A DNA stretch of 64,000 bases from Gaetbulibacter sp. 4G1 (GCF_002741945.1 NZ_MDVN01000022.1:806001-870000); one strand, 5' to 3'. Shown: positions 1-8,236, counted from the first letter of the stretch. Numbers and translations are program-made. Notes: generated by a model from the letters alone, not told the origin.

Positions 1-2
1 AT

Positions 3-374
3 ATTGCTAATTCATACAATCGTGATGTGTTTGCAGTTCCTGGACGCACTACAGATTCACAAAGTGTGGGTTGTAACAATTTAATAAAGCATCAAAAAGC
101 ACATATGCTTTCTAACCCTTTGGACGTGCCTTATATTTTAAACTGGCAATTAGGAGAAAATGAAAAGCTTGCAATACAGAAACAACTATTTGTTGAGTTA
201 AGTGATAACGAAAAAACGATTTACAGCTACCTAAAAGCAAATGATAAACAACAATTAGATGTTATTGCTATTAATTGCAACATGCCTATTTTTAAAGTAG
301 CCAGTATTTTGTTGACTATGGAATTAAAAAGTGTTATTAGACCGTTACCGGGAAAATTGTTTGAGGTTGTTTAA
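3..374 (+). CDS. dprA: DNA processing protein DprA, C-terminal part (5' end outside window)
   Basis: The reading frame is open from base 3 and runs off the left edge, so only about the last 123 residues are present. The segment reading YNRDVFAVPGR is the conserved end of the Rossmann-like DNA_processg_A domain; DprA binds single-stranded DNA and loads RecA during natural transformation. After it come a linker and a small winged-helix-like C-terminal domain (about the last 60 residues), as in the family. The GTG at 27 lies inside this conserved motif and is not a real start. The gene converges on trpS with a 24-base gap and no clear terminator between them. Function is certain at family level; the ssDNA-binding N-terminal part cannot be checked here. 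Confidence 0.9.
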   Translation: MANSYNRDVFAVPGRTTDSQSVGCNNLIKHQKAHMLSNPLDVPYILNWQLGENEKLAIQKQLFVELSDNEKTIYSYLKANDKQQLDVIAINCNMPIFKVASILLTMELKSVIRPLPGKLFEVV

Positions 375-398
375 AATGTTTGTCTTCGCATGAACTTG

Positions 399-1367
399 TT
401 AATACCCAGCCTTTTCCCTAACTCTATTTAAAACATTATCAGCAACTAACTTTGCTTTTGAAGCACCAACTGCTAAAGCGGCATCAATTTCGTTGAGGTT
501 ATTCATATAATAATTATAACGCTCGCGTTGGGGAGCATATTTTTCAACAATTAATTCAAATAAAGCCTGTTTAGCATGCCCATAGCCATAGCCACCGTTT
601 TCATAATTAGCTTTCATAGTAGTTATTTGTTCATCAGAAGCTAATAAATTATAAATAGCAAAACAGTTACACGTGCTCCAATCCTTTGGCTCTTCAAGTG
701 GTGTACTATCGGTTTGGATGGTCATAATTTGTTTTCGTAGCTTTTTATCATCCAAAAATATATTGATGATGTTATTTCTACTTTTGCTCATTTTTTCACC
801 ATCGGTACCAGGAATAAGCATGGTGTTTTCTTGTATTTTTCCTTCAGGTAATACAAATGTTTCTCCCATTTTAGCATGAAAACGAGAAGCTACATCCCGT
901 GTCATTTCAATATGCTGTAATTGGTCTTTCCCTACAGGAATAATATTGGCATCGTACAATAAAATATCTGCAGCCATTAGCATAGGGTAAGTAAATAATC
1001 CAGAATTTACATCTTCTAGTCTATCAGCTTTGTCTTTAAAACTATGTGCTAATGTTAAACGTTGGTATGGAAAAAAACAACTTAAATACCAGGATAGCTC
1101 GGTTACTTGTGGCACATCGCTTTGTCTGTAAAACACTGTTTTTTCAATGTCCAAATTAAAAGCTAACCAGGTTGCGGCAGTAGAATATGTGTTAGCTCGT
1201 AATGTTTCAGCATCTTTAATCTGTGTTAATGTGTGCAGATTTGCAATAAACAAAAACGAATCGTTTTCTGGGTTATTAGCCATTTCTATTGCAGGAATAA
1301 TGGCGCCTAAAATGTTTCCTAAGTGCGGTGTTCCTGTGCTTTGTATGCCTGTAAGTATTCTTGCCAT
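399..1367 (-). CDS. trpS: Tryptophan--tRNA ligase
   Basis: A 322-residue class I aminoacyl-tRNA synthetase that charges tRNA-Trp in the cytoplasm. The HIGH-type signature is PHLGN at residues 14-18 and the KMSKS loop is exact at residues 192-196 (GEKMSKSRNN). The phrase GKDQLQHIEMTRD in the middle is typical of bacterial TrpRS. Length fits the compact bacterial form. The ATG at 1367 begins MARILTGIQSTG, the usual N-terminus, so the start is secure. It is convergent with dprA and has no partner in the same unit. No T-box or leader peptide was seen upstream; the 5' region instead holds a small palindrome at 1375-1402. Confidence 0.97.
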   Translation of the reverse strand: MARILTGIQSTGTPHLGNILGAIIPAIEMANNPENDSFLFIANLHTLTQIKDAETLRANTYSTAATWLAFNLDIEKTVFYRQSDVPQVTELSWYLSCFFPYQRLTLAHSFKDKADRLEDVNSGLFTYPMLMAADILLYDANIIPVGKDQLQHIEMTRDVASRFHAKMGETFVLPEGKIQENTMLIPGTDGEKMSKSRNNIINIFLDDKKLRKQIMTIQTDSTPLEEPKDWSTCNCFAIYNLLASDEQITTMKANYENGGYGYGHAKQALFELIVEKYAPQRERYNYYMNNLNEIDAALAVGASKAKLVADNVLNRVREKAGY

Positions 1368-1374
1368 AATATGC

Positions 1375-1402
1375 CCTGTAAATACAGGAGTTTATTTTAA
1401 TT
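1375..1402. repeat. Small palindromic intergenic repeat, copy A
   Basis: CCTGTAAATACAGG is a near-perfect inverted repeat followed by an AGTTTATTTTAATT tail. A second copy with the same tail lies at 16222-16250 (CCTGTTTATACAGG, then AATTTACTTTCAATT), so palindrome and tail are conserved together. It lies just upstream of trpS. It could be a dispersed intergenic repeat or a regulator site; two copies cannot decide. Confidence 0.45.
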
Positions 1403-1441
1403 AAATAACATCGCGAAAATACGTATTTGTTAGGCAATAAA

Positions 1442-1463
1442 AAAAGTGGCAAAGGCCACTTTT
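1442..1463 (-). terminator. Rho-independent terminator after the GlsB-like gene
   Basis: AAAAGTGGC (1442-1450), loop AAAG, GCCACTTTT (1455-1463). On the minus strand the stem is followed by a T-run, placing it about 25 bases past the stop of the 1487-1729 gene. Confidence 0.75.
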
Positions 1464-1486
1464 AGTATATTAAGTTAGGGTTTTTC

Positions 1487-1729
1487 TTATTTTTTAAATA
1501 AGCCAGCAACAAATAGAATAACAGACGCACCAATGGCTCCTGTTAAAATATCTCCAACAACACCATCCATTAAAGAAATGTTTAGTTGTCCAAACAGCCA
1601 ATTACCAACAATACCTCCAACAATACCAATAATAATGTTGAGAAGTAGTCCAAATCCGCCACCTTTCATCAATTTGCCAGCTAACCAGCCAGCAACGGCT
1701 CCAATTAAAAGAGAATACAGTAAACCCAT
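1487..1729 (-). CDS. GlsB/YeaQ/YmgE family small membrane protein
   Basis: An 80-residue, very hydrophobic, glycine-rich protein with about three membrane segments. The pattern GAVAGWLAGKLMKGGGFGLLLNI and GIVGGIVGNWLFG is the hallmark of the transglycosylase-associated (Transgly_assoc, YeaQ/YmgE) family, named by similarity to general-stress proteins; no enzymatic role is established. Length matches the family (about 80-85). It stands alone, divergent from the acyltransferase at 1797 with only 67 bases between the two starts, and has its own terminator. Many relatives are stress-induced, but nothing in the upstream sequence matches the ECF motif found elsewhere in this window. Confidence 0.88.
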   Translation of the reverse strand: MGLLYSLLIGAVAGWLAGKLMKGGGFGLLLNIIIGIVGGIVGNWLFGQLNISLMDGVVGDILTGAIGASVILFVAGLFKK

Positions 1730-1796
1730 AATTTTAGTTGTTTTAAAGTTAATATGTTCTAAATATAATCAATTTATAATAGTATTTTTGATACTT

Positions 1797-2534
1797 ATGA
1801 AAATTGTAAAACATATTTTCTGGACTCTGTACCGTGTTTGGTTCTACATTCTTGTAGCATTGCCTATACTTATTATGTTTCCAATTCTTCTAATTTCAAT
1901 CTTAAAAGAGTCTTGGTATCCCTTCTTTTTTAAATTGGCAAGATTCTGGGCAAAAATCATTTTAATTGGCATGGGTTTTAAAACCATTATAAAGCACGAA
2001 CAAGCCCTAGAAAAGGGCAAAAGCTATATGTTTATAGCTAACCATACTTCTATGGCAGATATAATGCTTATGCTGGTTTCGGTTAAAAACCCATTTGTTT
2101 TTGTAGGTAAAAAGGAACTAGCCAAAATTCCGCTTTTCGGCTTTTTTTATAAGCGTACTTGTATTTTGGTTGATAGAAGTTCTGCAAAAAGTAGGCAAGC
2201 TGTTTTTTTAAGAGCACAACGTCGATTACAATCTGGTTTAAGCATTTGTATTTTTCCTGAGGGCGGTGTGCCTGAAGAGCATATTGAATTAGATGATTTT
2301 AAAGATGGTGCTTTTCGGCTAGCTATTAACCATAAAACACCAATTGTACCATTAACTTTTGCTGATAATAAAAAACGTTTTTCGTATACTTTTTTTAGCG
2401 GAAGCCCAGGTAAAATGCGTGTAAAAATCCATAAGTTTTTATCTACTGAAAATTTAACAGTGGACGATACTAAAGCTTTAAACCAAGAAGCAAGGCAAAT
2501 AATTTTAAAGCAATTGCAGGTATTTAACAAATAA
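1797..2534 (+). CDS. plsC: 1-acyl-sn-glycerol-3-phosphate acyltransferase (PlsC family)
   Basis: A 245-residue lysophosphatidate acyltransferase-type enzyme that would add the second acyl chain in phospholipid synthesis at the inner membrane. The HX4D catalytic motif is NHTSMAD (H83, D88) and the substrate-binding FPEGG motif follows near residue 150. Residues about 10-36 form an N-terminal membrane helix. The frame stays open upstream to about 1533, but that part is antisense to the neighbouring gene; the ATG at 1797 (MKIVKHIFW) gives a normal family length. A TATTTTTG element ends only 6 bases before the start, so the message may be nearly leaderless. A second PlsC-family gene lies at 51271-52014. 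Confidence 0.9.
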   Translation: MKIVKHIFWTLYRVWFYILVALPILIMFPILLISILKESWYPFFFKLARFWAKIILIGMGFKTIIKHEQALEKGKSYMFIANHTSMADIMLMLVSVKNPFVFVGKKELAKIPLFGFFYKRTCILVDRSSAKSRQAVFLRAQRRLQSGLSICIFPEGGVPEEHIELDDFKDGAFRLAINHKTPIVPLTFADNKKRFSYTFFSGSPGKMRVKIHKFLSTENLTVDDTKALNQEARQIILKQLQVFNK

Positions 2535-2707
2535 AAAATGGAAGGAAAAAGATTTCTTTATTTTTTTTGAAATCGACAAAACACCAATAAATAAGTTAAA
2601 ATGAAAATTAAACGTATTTTTGAGAAAAAATACATCTATTTTCGTGTTTTTTTCTTTCGAAATTTAATTAACTTAGTGGTTTATTAATTTTAATTATTTA
2701 ACTACTT

Positions 2708-3535
2708 ATGTTTAAAACCCTCAAAAACTACTTTAAAGTAAGGATACTACTTTTTGGTATAACTCCTGTACTTTGGAATTGCGAAAAAGAAGAAATCAGT
2801 CCGATGTCATTGCAGCTTACAGAAATACAACAAATAGAAAACGAATTTTCACTTAAAAATTTTAATGACTCTTTTGTGAGTAATAATTTAGTGGTACACT
2901 GGGACGATTTTATTTCGAAAGAAAACATAAAAGAAAACACAGTTGTTTATGAGTTTAATACCTCATTAAAAGTTAAAAACACTATTGAAAACGAAAAACA
3001 ACGTTTTGATTTTAAGTATAAAGTATTAGGTTTTAAAAACGACTCTGACCGCTGGTATTTTGAGTTAATCAAAATTTTTGCAAATAATGATAAAGCTTTA
3101 GATGGCATCTCGTATTTTTCACCTACAGATTTTTCAGGGACCATATATCATTATAACCTAAAGGGCGAATCTTTAGCACTAAAGGCATATAAAGATGGAG
3201 CATTTTTAAATGCATTTTCTGGTAAAGGCTCTAAAAAGAATAACTTACAATCAAAATTCCCATCAGATGAAGGCGGTTCTCAAGGTGGCGGATTTTGGAT
3301 GTTTTCCAGAACTAAACATTACACCGATTGGTATAGAGGTAACGGCTCAGGAGGTTGGTCGTATACACATTCTACTTATAATGGTTCAACTACCGAGTAT
3401 GTTTGGGTAAATACAGGGTATACGGGTAGTGGTAATTATCATAACCATGGTCCTCATGGAGGAGTAGAAGATCCAACAGATAACCACCCTGTACCACCCT
3501 GTAGAAGTTATTGTCGAGCTTTCAGGAAAAGCTAA
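2708..3535 (+). CDS. Secreted lipoprotein, N-terminal part of a frameshifted gene
   Basis: The 275-residue product starts with a signal peptide ending in LWNC, a lipobox-like site, so it was an exported lipoprotein. The middle is unrecognised; near the end it is rich in Gly, Tyr, Trp, Ser and His. The frame ends at 3535 in a nonsense tail. The next frame carries on the natural protein (VEVIVELSGKAKCVFEKL and so on into the HExxH part at 3645-4190). The cause is visible: the 10-mer ACCACCCTGT occurs twice in a row at 3483-3502. Removing one copy joins DNHP directly to VEVIVELSG in one frame. I therefore read 2708-4190 as one gene of about 490 residues, now split; alternatively the duplication is a sequencing error. 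Confidence 0.8.
   Translation: MFKTLKNYFKVRILLFGITPVLWNCEKEEISPMSLQLTEIQQIENEFSLKNFNDSFVSNNLVVHWDDFISKENIKENTVVYEFNTSLKVKNTIENEKQRFDFKYKVLGFKNDSDRWYFELIKIFANNDKALDGISYFSPTDFSGTIYHYNLKGESLALKAYKDGAFLNAFSGKGSKKNNLQSKFPSDEGGSQGGGFWMFSRTKHYTDWYRGNGSGGWSYTHSTYNGSTTEYVWVNTGYTGSGNYHNHGPHGGVEDPTDNHPVPPCRSYCRAFRKS
3483..3502. repeat. Exact 10-bp tandem duplication causing a frameshift
   Basis: Two back-to-back copies of ACCACCCTGT. As 10 is not a multiple of 3, the extra copy shifts the frame by +1 exactly where the coding sense moves from one frame to the next. Confidence 0.9.
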
Positions 3536-3644
3536 ATGTGTTTTTGAAAAGTTAAAATCTTCTAGTACAATTTTTAAGAATGCTATTAAAAAGTTTGATG
3601 GACAATTTCCAGTCTCACATTTAAAATTTGAAATAGATTCTACA

Positions 3645-4190
3645 ATGTCTTCAAATACAAAGAAAGCATTTACAAGACCGCCAGAAGATTATGTCATCGA
3701 TATAGTGCTAAATGGGAATTCACTAAAAGATGCAAGTTATCAAAAAAGACCAAACTTATTAGTTGCAAAAACGATTATTCATGAAGTAATACATGCCGAA
3801 ATGTTTAGAAAACTAATATCTCTTGCAAATAATAATGGAAACATAGATGTAACTTCATTAAATCAAATGCTACAGCAAGGTGATTACCCAGGAATGTTAG
3901 ATTACTATTTTAGATACGGTAACACCCCTAATAGTAATTGGCAACATCAACAGATGGCTGCTCATTATAGAGAAACTATAGCAAGAATGCTACAGGAATT
4001 TGATACTGGGAATGCAGTTCCCGAGAATCAGCAACCACAGCAATTATATCTAGATTTATCTTGGGAAGGGTTGATTTATTCAAGTATAACTGCTTGGCAA
4101 GAGATTATGGACGATACGGAAAGAACTCGCATAGCAAATGTAATCTCAAACTACATAGCCAATAACCTTAATCAAACATGCACAGAATGA
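3645..4190 (+). CDS. HExxH putative zinc-binding protein, C-terminal part of the frameshifted gene
   Basis: In this frame coding sense begins near 3500, upstream of the first ATG at 3645. The notable motif is IIHEVIHAEMFRK at about residue 45, with HEVIH being the HExxH zinc signature of gluzincin-like peptidases. The rest (GDYPGMLDYYFRYG, WQHQQMAAHYRE, then a C-terminal ISNYIANN helix) resembles uncharacterised Bacteroidota proteins. It is the continuation of the lipoprotein at 2708, so the intact protein would be a surface or periplasmic lipoprotein with a metallopeptidase-like domain. Its TGA overlaps the start of the next gene by ATGA, suggesting translational coupling. Without restoration of the frame, the domain would be made, if at all, as an unexported cytoplasmic fragment. 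Confidence 0.75.
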   Translation: MSSNTKKAFTRPPEDYVIDIVLNGNSLKDASYQKRPNLLVAKTIIHEVIHAEMFRKLISLANNNGNIDVTSLNQMLQQGDYPGMLDYYFRYGNTPNSNWQHQQMAAHYRETIARMLQEFDTGNAVPENQQPQQLYLDLSWEGLIYSSITAWQEIMDDTERTRIANVISNYIANNLNQTCTE

Positions 4191-4609
4191 AAAAGTTAAT
4201 CCTACTATTCCTTTTGTTAATAATTTCTCAAGAGGTATTGTCTCAAGCTATCGAAAAAAAGATTTATGTATATTTTGATACCTTTTCAAAAGAAACATAT
4301 AGTTATGAAGTAGGGAATGGAAAAATCAGAAAAAAGAAGGTTTATATTAAAGAATTTAAAAAAAATGGAAATATAATTTTTTACATTGGTAAAGAAATGT
4401 TGTCGCTTGATAAAAAAGAAATTGATACCTGTAGAGTAGAATATTTGAAAAATATAAAAATATCAGATTTTAATACTCTTAAAAAAGACGTAAATAAAAT
4501 AAACTCCCTATACCCATATAAAGTATTTCCAAACCTTTACTTAGTTGAAAAGGTTAATGATTCAGTAATAGTTAAATATAAAGTTAAATGGGAATACTAT
4601 ATTGAATAA
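4187..4609 (+). CDS. Small secreted protein of unknown function
   Basis: About 140 residues from the ATG at 4187, which overlaps the upstream stop as ATGA; an in-frame ATG at 4178 would add three residues. The product begins MKKLILLFLLLIISQEVLSQ, a classic signal peptide ending near the SQ-A site, so it is exported. The mature part is rich in Lys, Tyr and Glu with predicted alternating beta strands. I do not recognise a family. Tight coupling to the HExxH protein suggests a partner, and the downstream remnant shows that the same kind of arrangement (HExxH tail followed by a small exported protein) occurs twice in a row here. Confidence 0.7.
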   Translation: MKKLILLFLLLIISQEVLSQAIEKKIYVYFDTFSKETYSYEVGNGKIRKKKVYIKEFKKNGNIIFYIGKEMLSLDKKEIDTCRVEYLKNIKISDFNTLKKDVNKINSLYPYKVFPNLYLVEKVNDSVIVKYKVKWEYYIE

Positions 4610-4626
4610 ATTTATTAAAGCATTGA

Positions 4627-4737
4627 TATAATAAAGAAGAAATAAAAGTAACCTTCCCAAAAACAGAAAAAGATAGAATTAAGAAGGTGATTAGCGACTA
4701 TATTAATGCTAATAAAACTCAAAACAAGAATGAGTAA
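4627..4737 (+). pseudogene. Remnant: orphan C-terminus of a paralogous HExxH protein
   Basis: The open stretch from 4627 to the TAA at 4735-4737 has no start codon of its own. It encodes TEKDRIKKVISDYINANK, which matches the last residues of the HExxH gene (TERTRIANVISNYIANN). Everything before that part is missing. The next gene begins inside its end (ATG at 4730, an 8-base overlap), just as the intact copy overlaps its follower. This is a vestige of a tandem duplication of the peptidase-like gene plus its exported partner, later reduced by deletion. Confidence 0.7.
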
Positions 4738-5386
4738 GTTTATCATGCGACTAATTATAATTCCAATACTTTATATTTTAGCCATAAGCTGTTCTTCAGA
4801 ACAAGTTACAAAAAATGAAGAGCTAAATGTTATTGCTGCAATCTATAAAAGAACACCAAAAATATTGCCTCCACCTCCACCTCCACTACCAAATAGTGAG
4901 GTTAAAGAAGAAAATAACATAGACTATTCGAAGTTAAAGCCTCTTATGTTTACATATGCAATAAACGACCATTTTGTTTACTATAACTTTGATTATGTAA
5001 ATGAGGTCTCAAATAGATTCCATCCTGCTAAATCAAAAGAATTATTTGAAAAAAAAGTTTTGGATAGCACTTATATGAAATTGGTAGTGGGGTTATCTGT
5101 TTTTCAGAAAAAAAAGAAAATTGATAAACCTAAACTTATTAAGATTTTAAATGAAGATTTGATTTTTTGGAATAAGCAGACCATTAGTATAGAGGAAAAA
5201 AGAAAAACTAATATTTCAGGAATAATTAGTTTTTCTAGGGTTTCTTTTAATGATAATTTCACAAAGGCAGCAGTGGCTTCAGGGAGTTATTTTGAGCGAA
5301 TTGGCTCTGGGGTTAGTTTGTATATATTAGAAAAAATAGGAAATGAATGGGTGGTTAAGTATTCTAAAGTACTTGAGATGTCTTGA
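4730..5386 (+). CDS. Lipoprotein of unknown function, paralogue 1
   Basis: From the ATG at 4730 the product has about 218 residues and starts with a lipoprotein signal (MSKFIMRL to AISC followed by SSEQ). An upstream ATG at 4706 would prepend eight residues from the remnant. Next come a short proline run (PPPPPPLP at about residue 40) and a domain ending in ILEKIGNEWVVKYSKVLEMS. The neighbour at 5488-6063 has the same plan (lipobox, proline patch, late Phe-Ser/Phe-Asn strands, CEKINGKWVI ending), so the two are diverged tandem paralogues. The terminal GxWVV strand resembles those of small immunity-type or NTF2-like folds, but I do not assign a function. It follows the HExxH-tail remnant. Confidence 0.75.
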   Translation: MSKFIMRLIIIPILYILAISCSSEQVTKNEELNVIAAIYKRTPKILPPPPPPLPNSEVKEENNIDYSKLKPLMFTYAINDHFVYYNFDYVNEVSNRFHPAKSKELFEKKVLDSTYMKLVVGLSVFQKKKKIDKPKLIKILNEDLIFWNKQTISIEEKRKTNISGIISFSRVSFNDNFTKAAVASGSYFERIGSGVSLYILEKIGNEWVVKYSKVLEMS

Positions 5387-5487
5387 GTGAAAAGATAATA
5401 CCAAATTAATTCTAGATGAAATATTTTCAAATGATTCTGGAGCAACAAACCCAATTTGAGGCTTCCTTACACAGTGTAACTAAACGA

Positions 5488-6063
5488 ATGTTCTTAACCT
5501 TATTAGTTTTGTTATATTCCTGTAACACACAAAAAACTAATGAAGTAGAGTCTTATGAATTAATTTCAATACTCATTGATAGACATGTTATACCTATTCC
5601 TGAGCCTCCGCCAGTCTCTTTAAGTGAAGATGAATTTAATAAAAGATTAGATTCAATAAAAAAGAGAATGAGTATCAAACCATATACAAATAAAGAATTT
5701 ATAGTATACTTAAAACCTATATCAAAAATAGGAGAAATAGACAATACTGTAAACGATAGTACAGAGGTTTATAGTTTATCAAATAAAGTTTATAGTTCAA
5801 TAAAGCTTATTGACACTTCTAAAATTACAGTAAAAAAGAATATTAAGTTTTATAATAAAAAACCACTATATACTGACGATTTCAAAGATATTGACATTGT
5901 TTTATCATTTTCAGAAATTTTATTTAACTCTGAGTATGATAAAGCCATTCTTAAATTAGGTGTTTCAAGGGGGAAACTGAGTGGATTTAATAGCTTACTT
6001 ATTTGCGAGAAAATAAACGGAAAATGGGTCATAATAAGTAGTAAGCTTCTTAGCATTTCTTAA
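5488..6063 (+). CDS. Lipoprotein of unknown function, paralogue 2
   Basis: The frame opens at an ATG at 5416, but the ATG at 5488 gives MFLTLLVLLYSC, an ideal SPII signal with the cysteine at residue 12, so I prefer it; about 191 residues. The 5416-5487 extension shows no signal-peptide logic. A proline patch (IPEPPPV) follows the lipobox, and the C-terminus (ICEKINGKWVIISSKLLSIS) parallels the upstream paralogue. Many lysines and AT-rich codons suggest a fast-evolving accessory gene. A bidirectional terminator about 50 bases downstream ends the unit that begins at 2708. Confidence 0.7.
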   Translation: MFLTLLVLLYSCNTQKTNEVESYELISILIDRHVIPIPEPPPVSLSEDEFNKRLDSIKKRMSIKPYTNKEFIVYLKPISKIGEIDNTVNDSTEVYSLSNKVYSSIKLIDTSKITVKKNIKFYNKKPLYTDDFKDIDIVLSFSEILFNSEYDKAILKLGVSRGKLSGFNSLLICEKINGKWVIISSKLLSIS

Positions 6064-6110
6064 GTTTTCTTGAGTGAATTAGTGATAATAAAACAATACA
6101 CTAAAAATAA

Positions 6111-6138
6111 AAAACTGCTCTGGGGAGAGCAGTTTTTT
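6111..6138. terminator. Bidirectional terminator between converging units
   Basis: AAAACTGCTC (6111-6120), loop TGGGGA, GAGCAGTTTT (6127-6136) with a T-run on either strand. It closes the plus-strand lipoprotein unit and the minus-strand sigma-factor operon. Confidence 0.85.
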
Positions 6139-6191
6139 TGATGTTGATTTCTGAGCTTAAAAGAAACCAACGCCTAGATCTAACCAAAAAC

Positions 6192-7694
6192 CTAAAACTT
6201 AATAGCAAATCCGGTATAAACCCCAATAAAATAAGGTTTAAAATTACCAGACGTATTATTAAACGTATTGATTTGATATTTGAACATAGGCTCAAAATTC
6301 AAATCTATTTTTTTTGAAACTTTATAATTTAACCCTAAACCAAAATTGGCACTATAGCTTACTTTATTTAAATTACTTGCTTCACCTAAAAGTGTTTTAG
6401 ACCCCGCACTTTCAGAGAAAATCTCATTTTTATTTAAAAAGAAAGAACTAAAACCACCAATAAGGTTAACGCCTAATTTTTTGTTTGTAAGAGCATATTG
6501 AATTTCTAAAGGCACTTCAATGTAACCCATGTCTTGATTAATAGATGTGTTTGAGTTTTTTGAAAATACCTCAGGGCTTTTTGCAGAACTTAAATTGTCG
6601 CTACTTATAAATGAAACAGCATCAGCTGTGTTGTTAACCGTGTTTACGTTTTGTAGTGAACTCGAGTTAGCACTAAGAGATTGAAACACGACCACATTGT
6701 TAGTATTGTAACCTAAATTAACTTTATTAATACCCGTGCGAATACTTAGCTTTTTATTAACAGCATAACTGGCTTTAATACCATAACTCATATTAAGCTC
6801 GCCACTTTTCGAGTTATTGTTAAACTGTGGGTCTATTGAAGAGCCGTCTCCTAAACTACTAAAATAAACAGGCGCCGCATTTGGGGCAATACTCCACCTG
6901 CTTATGTTTTCGTCTTTCTCTTCTTCAATAATATCTTTGTTTTTATTTAAAACCTCATCAATAGTAAGTGTACTTTCTTTAACCTCGTCTTTAACTATAT
7001 CTTCGGTATTTTCGTTTTGTTTAGTATCTGCAACAGCAGTATTGTTTTTTGTAGAATTGCTAATTATTTCGTTTGCTTTATCTATATCAATTTGAGGGGT
7101 CTTATTTTGAATAACCTCATTGTTTTTTTCTGTTGAATTTTCAGCAATAGCCGTTTTATCGTCTTTATTTAAAATAATATTAGAAGCGTTTGTTTTCTTA
7201 TTTGAAGAAAGCTGAGTTTGTTGGGTGCCTTCGTTTTTATGTTTTGAAGATGTGCTTTCTGCAACCGATGTTTTGTTTGAAGGGGTAATATTATTTTTAA
7301 TTTCAGAAGCTTTTTCAGCAGGTTCTTTTTCTGTATTTGATTCCGCAACAGCATCTTTCACATCTATAATTCCATTTTCCTTTTTAATATTACTAGTCGA
7401 ATTATCGTCTGGAGCAGTATTAGGATTCTCAGGTTTCACATTCTCAGTTTCAACAACCTGGTTTGTGGGAATATCATCAGAGTTATTACCATTAAACAAG
7501 CCACTAACTGTTAGTAAAAGCACAAGTAAAGCTGCTACGCCAGCATATCTCCACCAAATAGGGATAATACGTCGTTTCTTCTTTTTCTTGTTAAGCTCGG
7601 CTTCTATATTTTCCCAAACAGCATCGCTAGGGGTTGCTTCAAAATTTTTGAAACGTTCCTGAAATAATCTGTCTATATGTTTTTTATCACTCAT
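6192..7694 (-). CDS. Inner-membrane-anchored protein with C-terminal beta-barrel-like domain; probable anti-sigma/sensor partner
   Basis: A 500-residue protein. Residues 1-48 look cytoplasmic and charged (KHIDRLFQERFKNFEATPS, then a KKKKKRR patch). One membrane helix follows at about 50-67, then a long low-complexity Asn/Lys/Glu/Ser linker (about 75-265), and a C-terminal domain of about 230 residues with alternating strands and aromatic ends, like Bacteroidota outer-membrane beta-barrel proteins (Gly-rich turns, last residues GVYTGFAIKF). Its start overlaps the sigma-factor stop by one base (TAATG), so the two are translationally coupled. I infer it senses envelope state and holds the sigma factor, although no known anti-sigma fold can be seen. 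One chain with both an inner-membrane helix and a barrel-like end is odd topologically. Confidence 0.8.
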   Translation of the reverse strand: MSDKKHIDRLFQERFKNFEATPSDAVWENIEAELNKKKKKRRIIPIWWRYAGVAALLVLLLTVSGLFNGNNSDDIPTNQVVETENVKPENPNTAPDDNSTSNIKKENGIIDVKDAVAESNTEKEPAEKASEIKNNITPSNKTSVAESTSSKHKNEGTQQTQLSSNKKTNASNIILNKDDKTAIAENSTEKNNEVIQNKTPQIDIDKANEIISNSTKNNTAVADTKQNENTEDIVKDEVKESTLTIDEVLNKNKDIIEEEKDENISRWSIAPNAAPVYFSSLGDGSSIDPQFNNNSKSGELNMSYGIKASYAVNKKLSIRTGINKVNLGYNTNNVVVFQSLSANSSSLQNVNTVNNTADAVSFISSDNLSSAKSPEVFSKNSNTSINQDMGYIEVPLEIQYALTNKKLGVNLIGGFSSFFLNKNEIFSESAGSKTLLGEASNLNKVSYSANFGLGLNYKVSKKIDLNFEPMFKYQINTFNNTSGNFKPYFIGVYTGFAIKF

Positions 7695-8236
7695 TATAAG
7701 GATTGTAAACTTTTTGTTGTCTTATAATTTTCAATAGTCTCCTTCAAAGCCTGTCTAGCCCTTGCTAAATTTGATTTTGAGGTACCTATGTTTATATTTA
7801 GCATTTCTGCAATTTCTTTATGCGAATAACCATCTAACACATAAAGGTTAAAAACTAGCCGATAGCGATCAGGTAGTTCTTGAATAATTTTTAAGAGATA
7901 ATCTAAAGAAACATGATCTTCATCAATCTCTAATTCTACATCATCTTCTATATTCTCATTTACTATATCAAAAACTTTTTCGTTTCTGTAACGCTGTAGC
8001 GCTGTATTTATAGCTATTCGTTTTAGCCACCCCTCAAAAGAGCCTTTGTTTTTGTATTGCTCTATTTTATTAAAAATAGTTAAAAATGCGTCTTGCAAAT
8101 TATCTTCTGCTTCGGCATAGTTTCTTGAATACTTTAAGCATACAGAGAATAACTTACTCGAAAAGAGTTTGTATAATTCCCCTTGGGCTTTAGTATCATT
8201 AATTCTACAATTTTCTATGAGTTGATTTAAACTCAA
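7694..8236 (-). CDS. ECF-type RNA polymerase sigma factor
   Basis: A 180-residue sigma-70 family protein with only regions 2 and 4, as in ECF sigma factors. Region 2 (about residues 25-90) includes AEAEDNLQDAFLTIFNKI and FEGWLKRIAINTALQRYR; region 4 (about 120-170) has the helix-turn-helix GYSHKEIAEMLNINIGTSKSNLARARQAL. It directs RNA polymerase to a dedicated promoter set. It lies 30 bases after the lipoprotein gene and overlaps the barrel-type protein by one base. No separate promoter is evident between lipoprotein and sigma gene, so the ECF-type promoter at 8740-8768 probably drives all three, making the sigma factor autoregulated. The same promoter motif recurs twice elsewhere in the window. 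Confidence 0.93.
   Translation of the reverse strand: MSLNQLIENCRINDTKAQGELYKLFSSKLFSVCLKYSRNYAEAEDNLQDAFLTIFNKIEQYKNKGSFEGWLKRIAINTALQRYRNEKVFDIVNENIEDDVELEIDEDHVSLDYLLKIIQELPDRYRLVFNLYVLDGYSHKEIAEMLNINIGTSKSNLARARQALKETIENYKTTKSLQSL

Noticed and set aside
1533-1796. N-terminal extension of the acyltransferase reading frame
   Set aside because: It is antisense to the GlsB-like gene; homology and membrane anchor start at the ATG at 1797.
2633-2638. A further ECF promoter before the lipoprotein at 2708 (CATCTA)
   Set aside because: No ACGCAACC-like box 15 bases upstream; the six-base match alone is chance.
5416-5487. Extra 24 residues on lipoprotein paralogue 2
   Set aside because: They precede a perfect lipoprotein signal starting at 5488 and would disrupt export.
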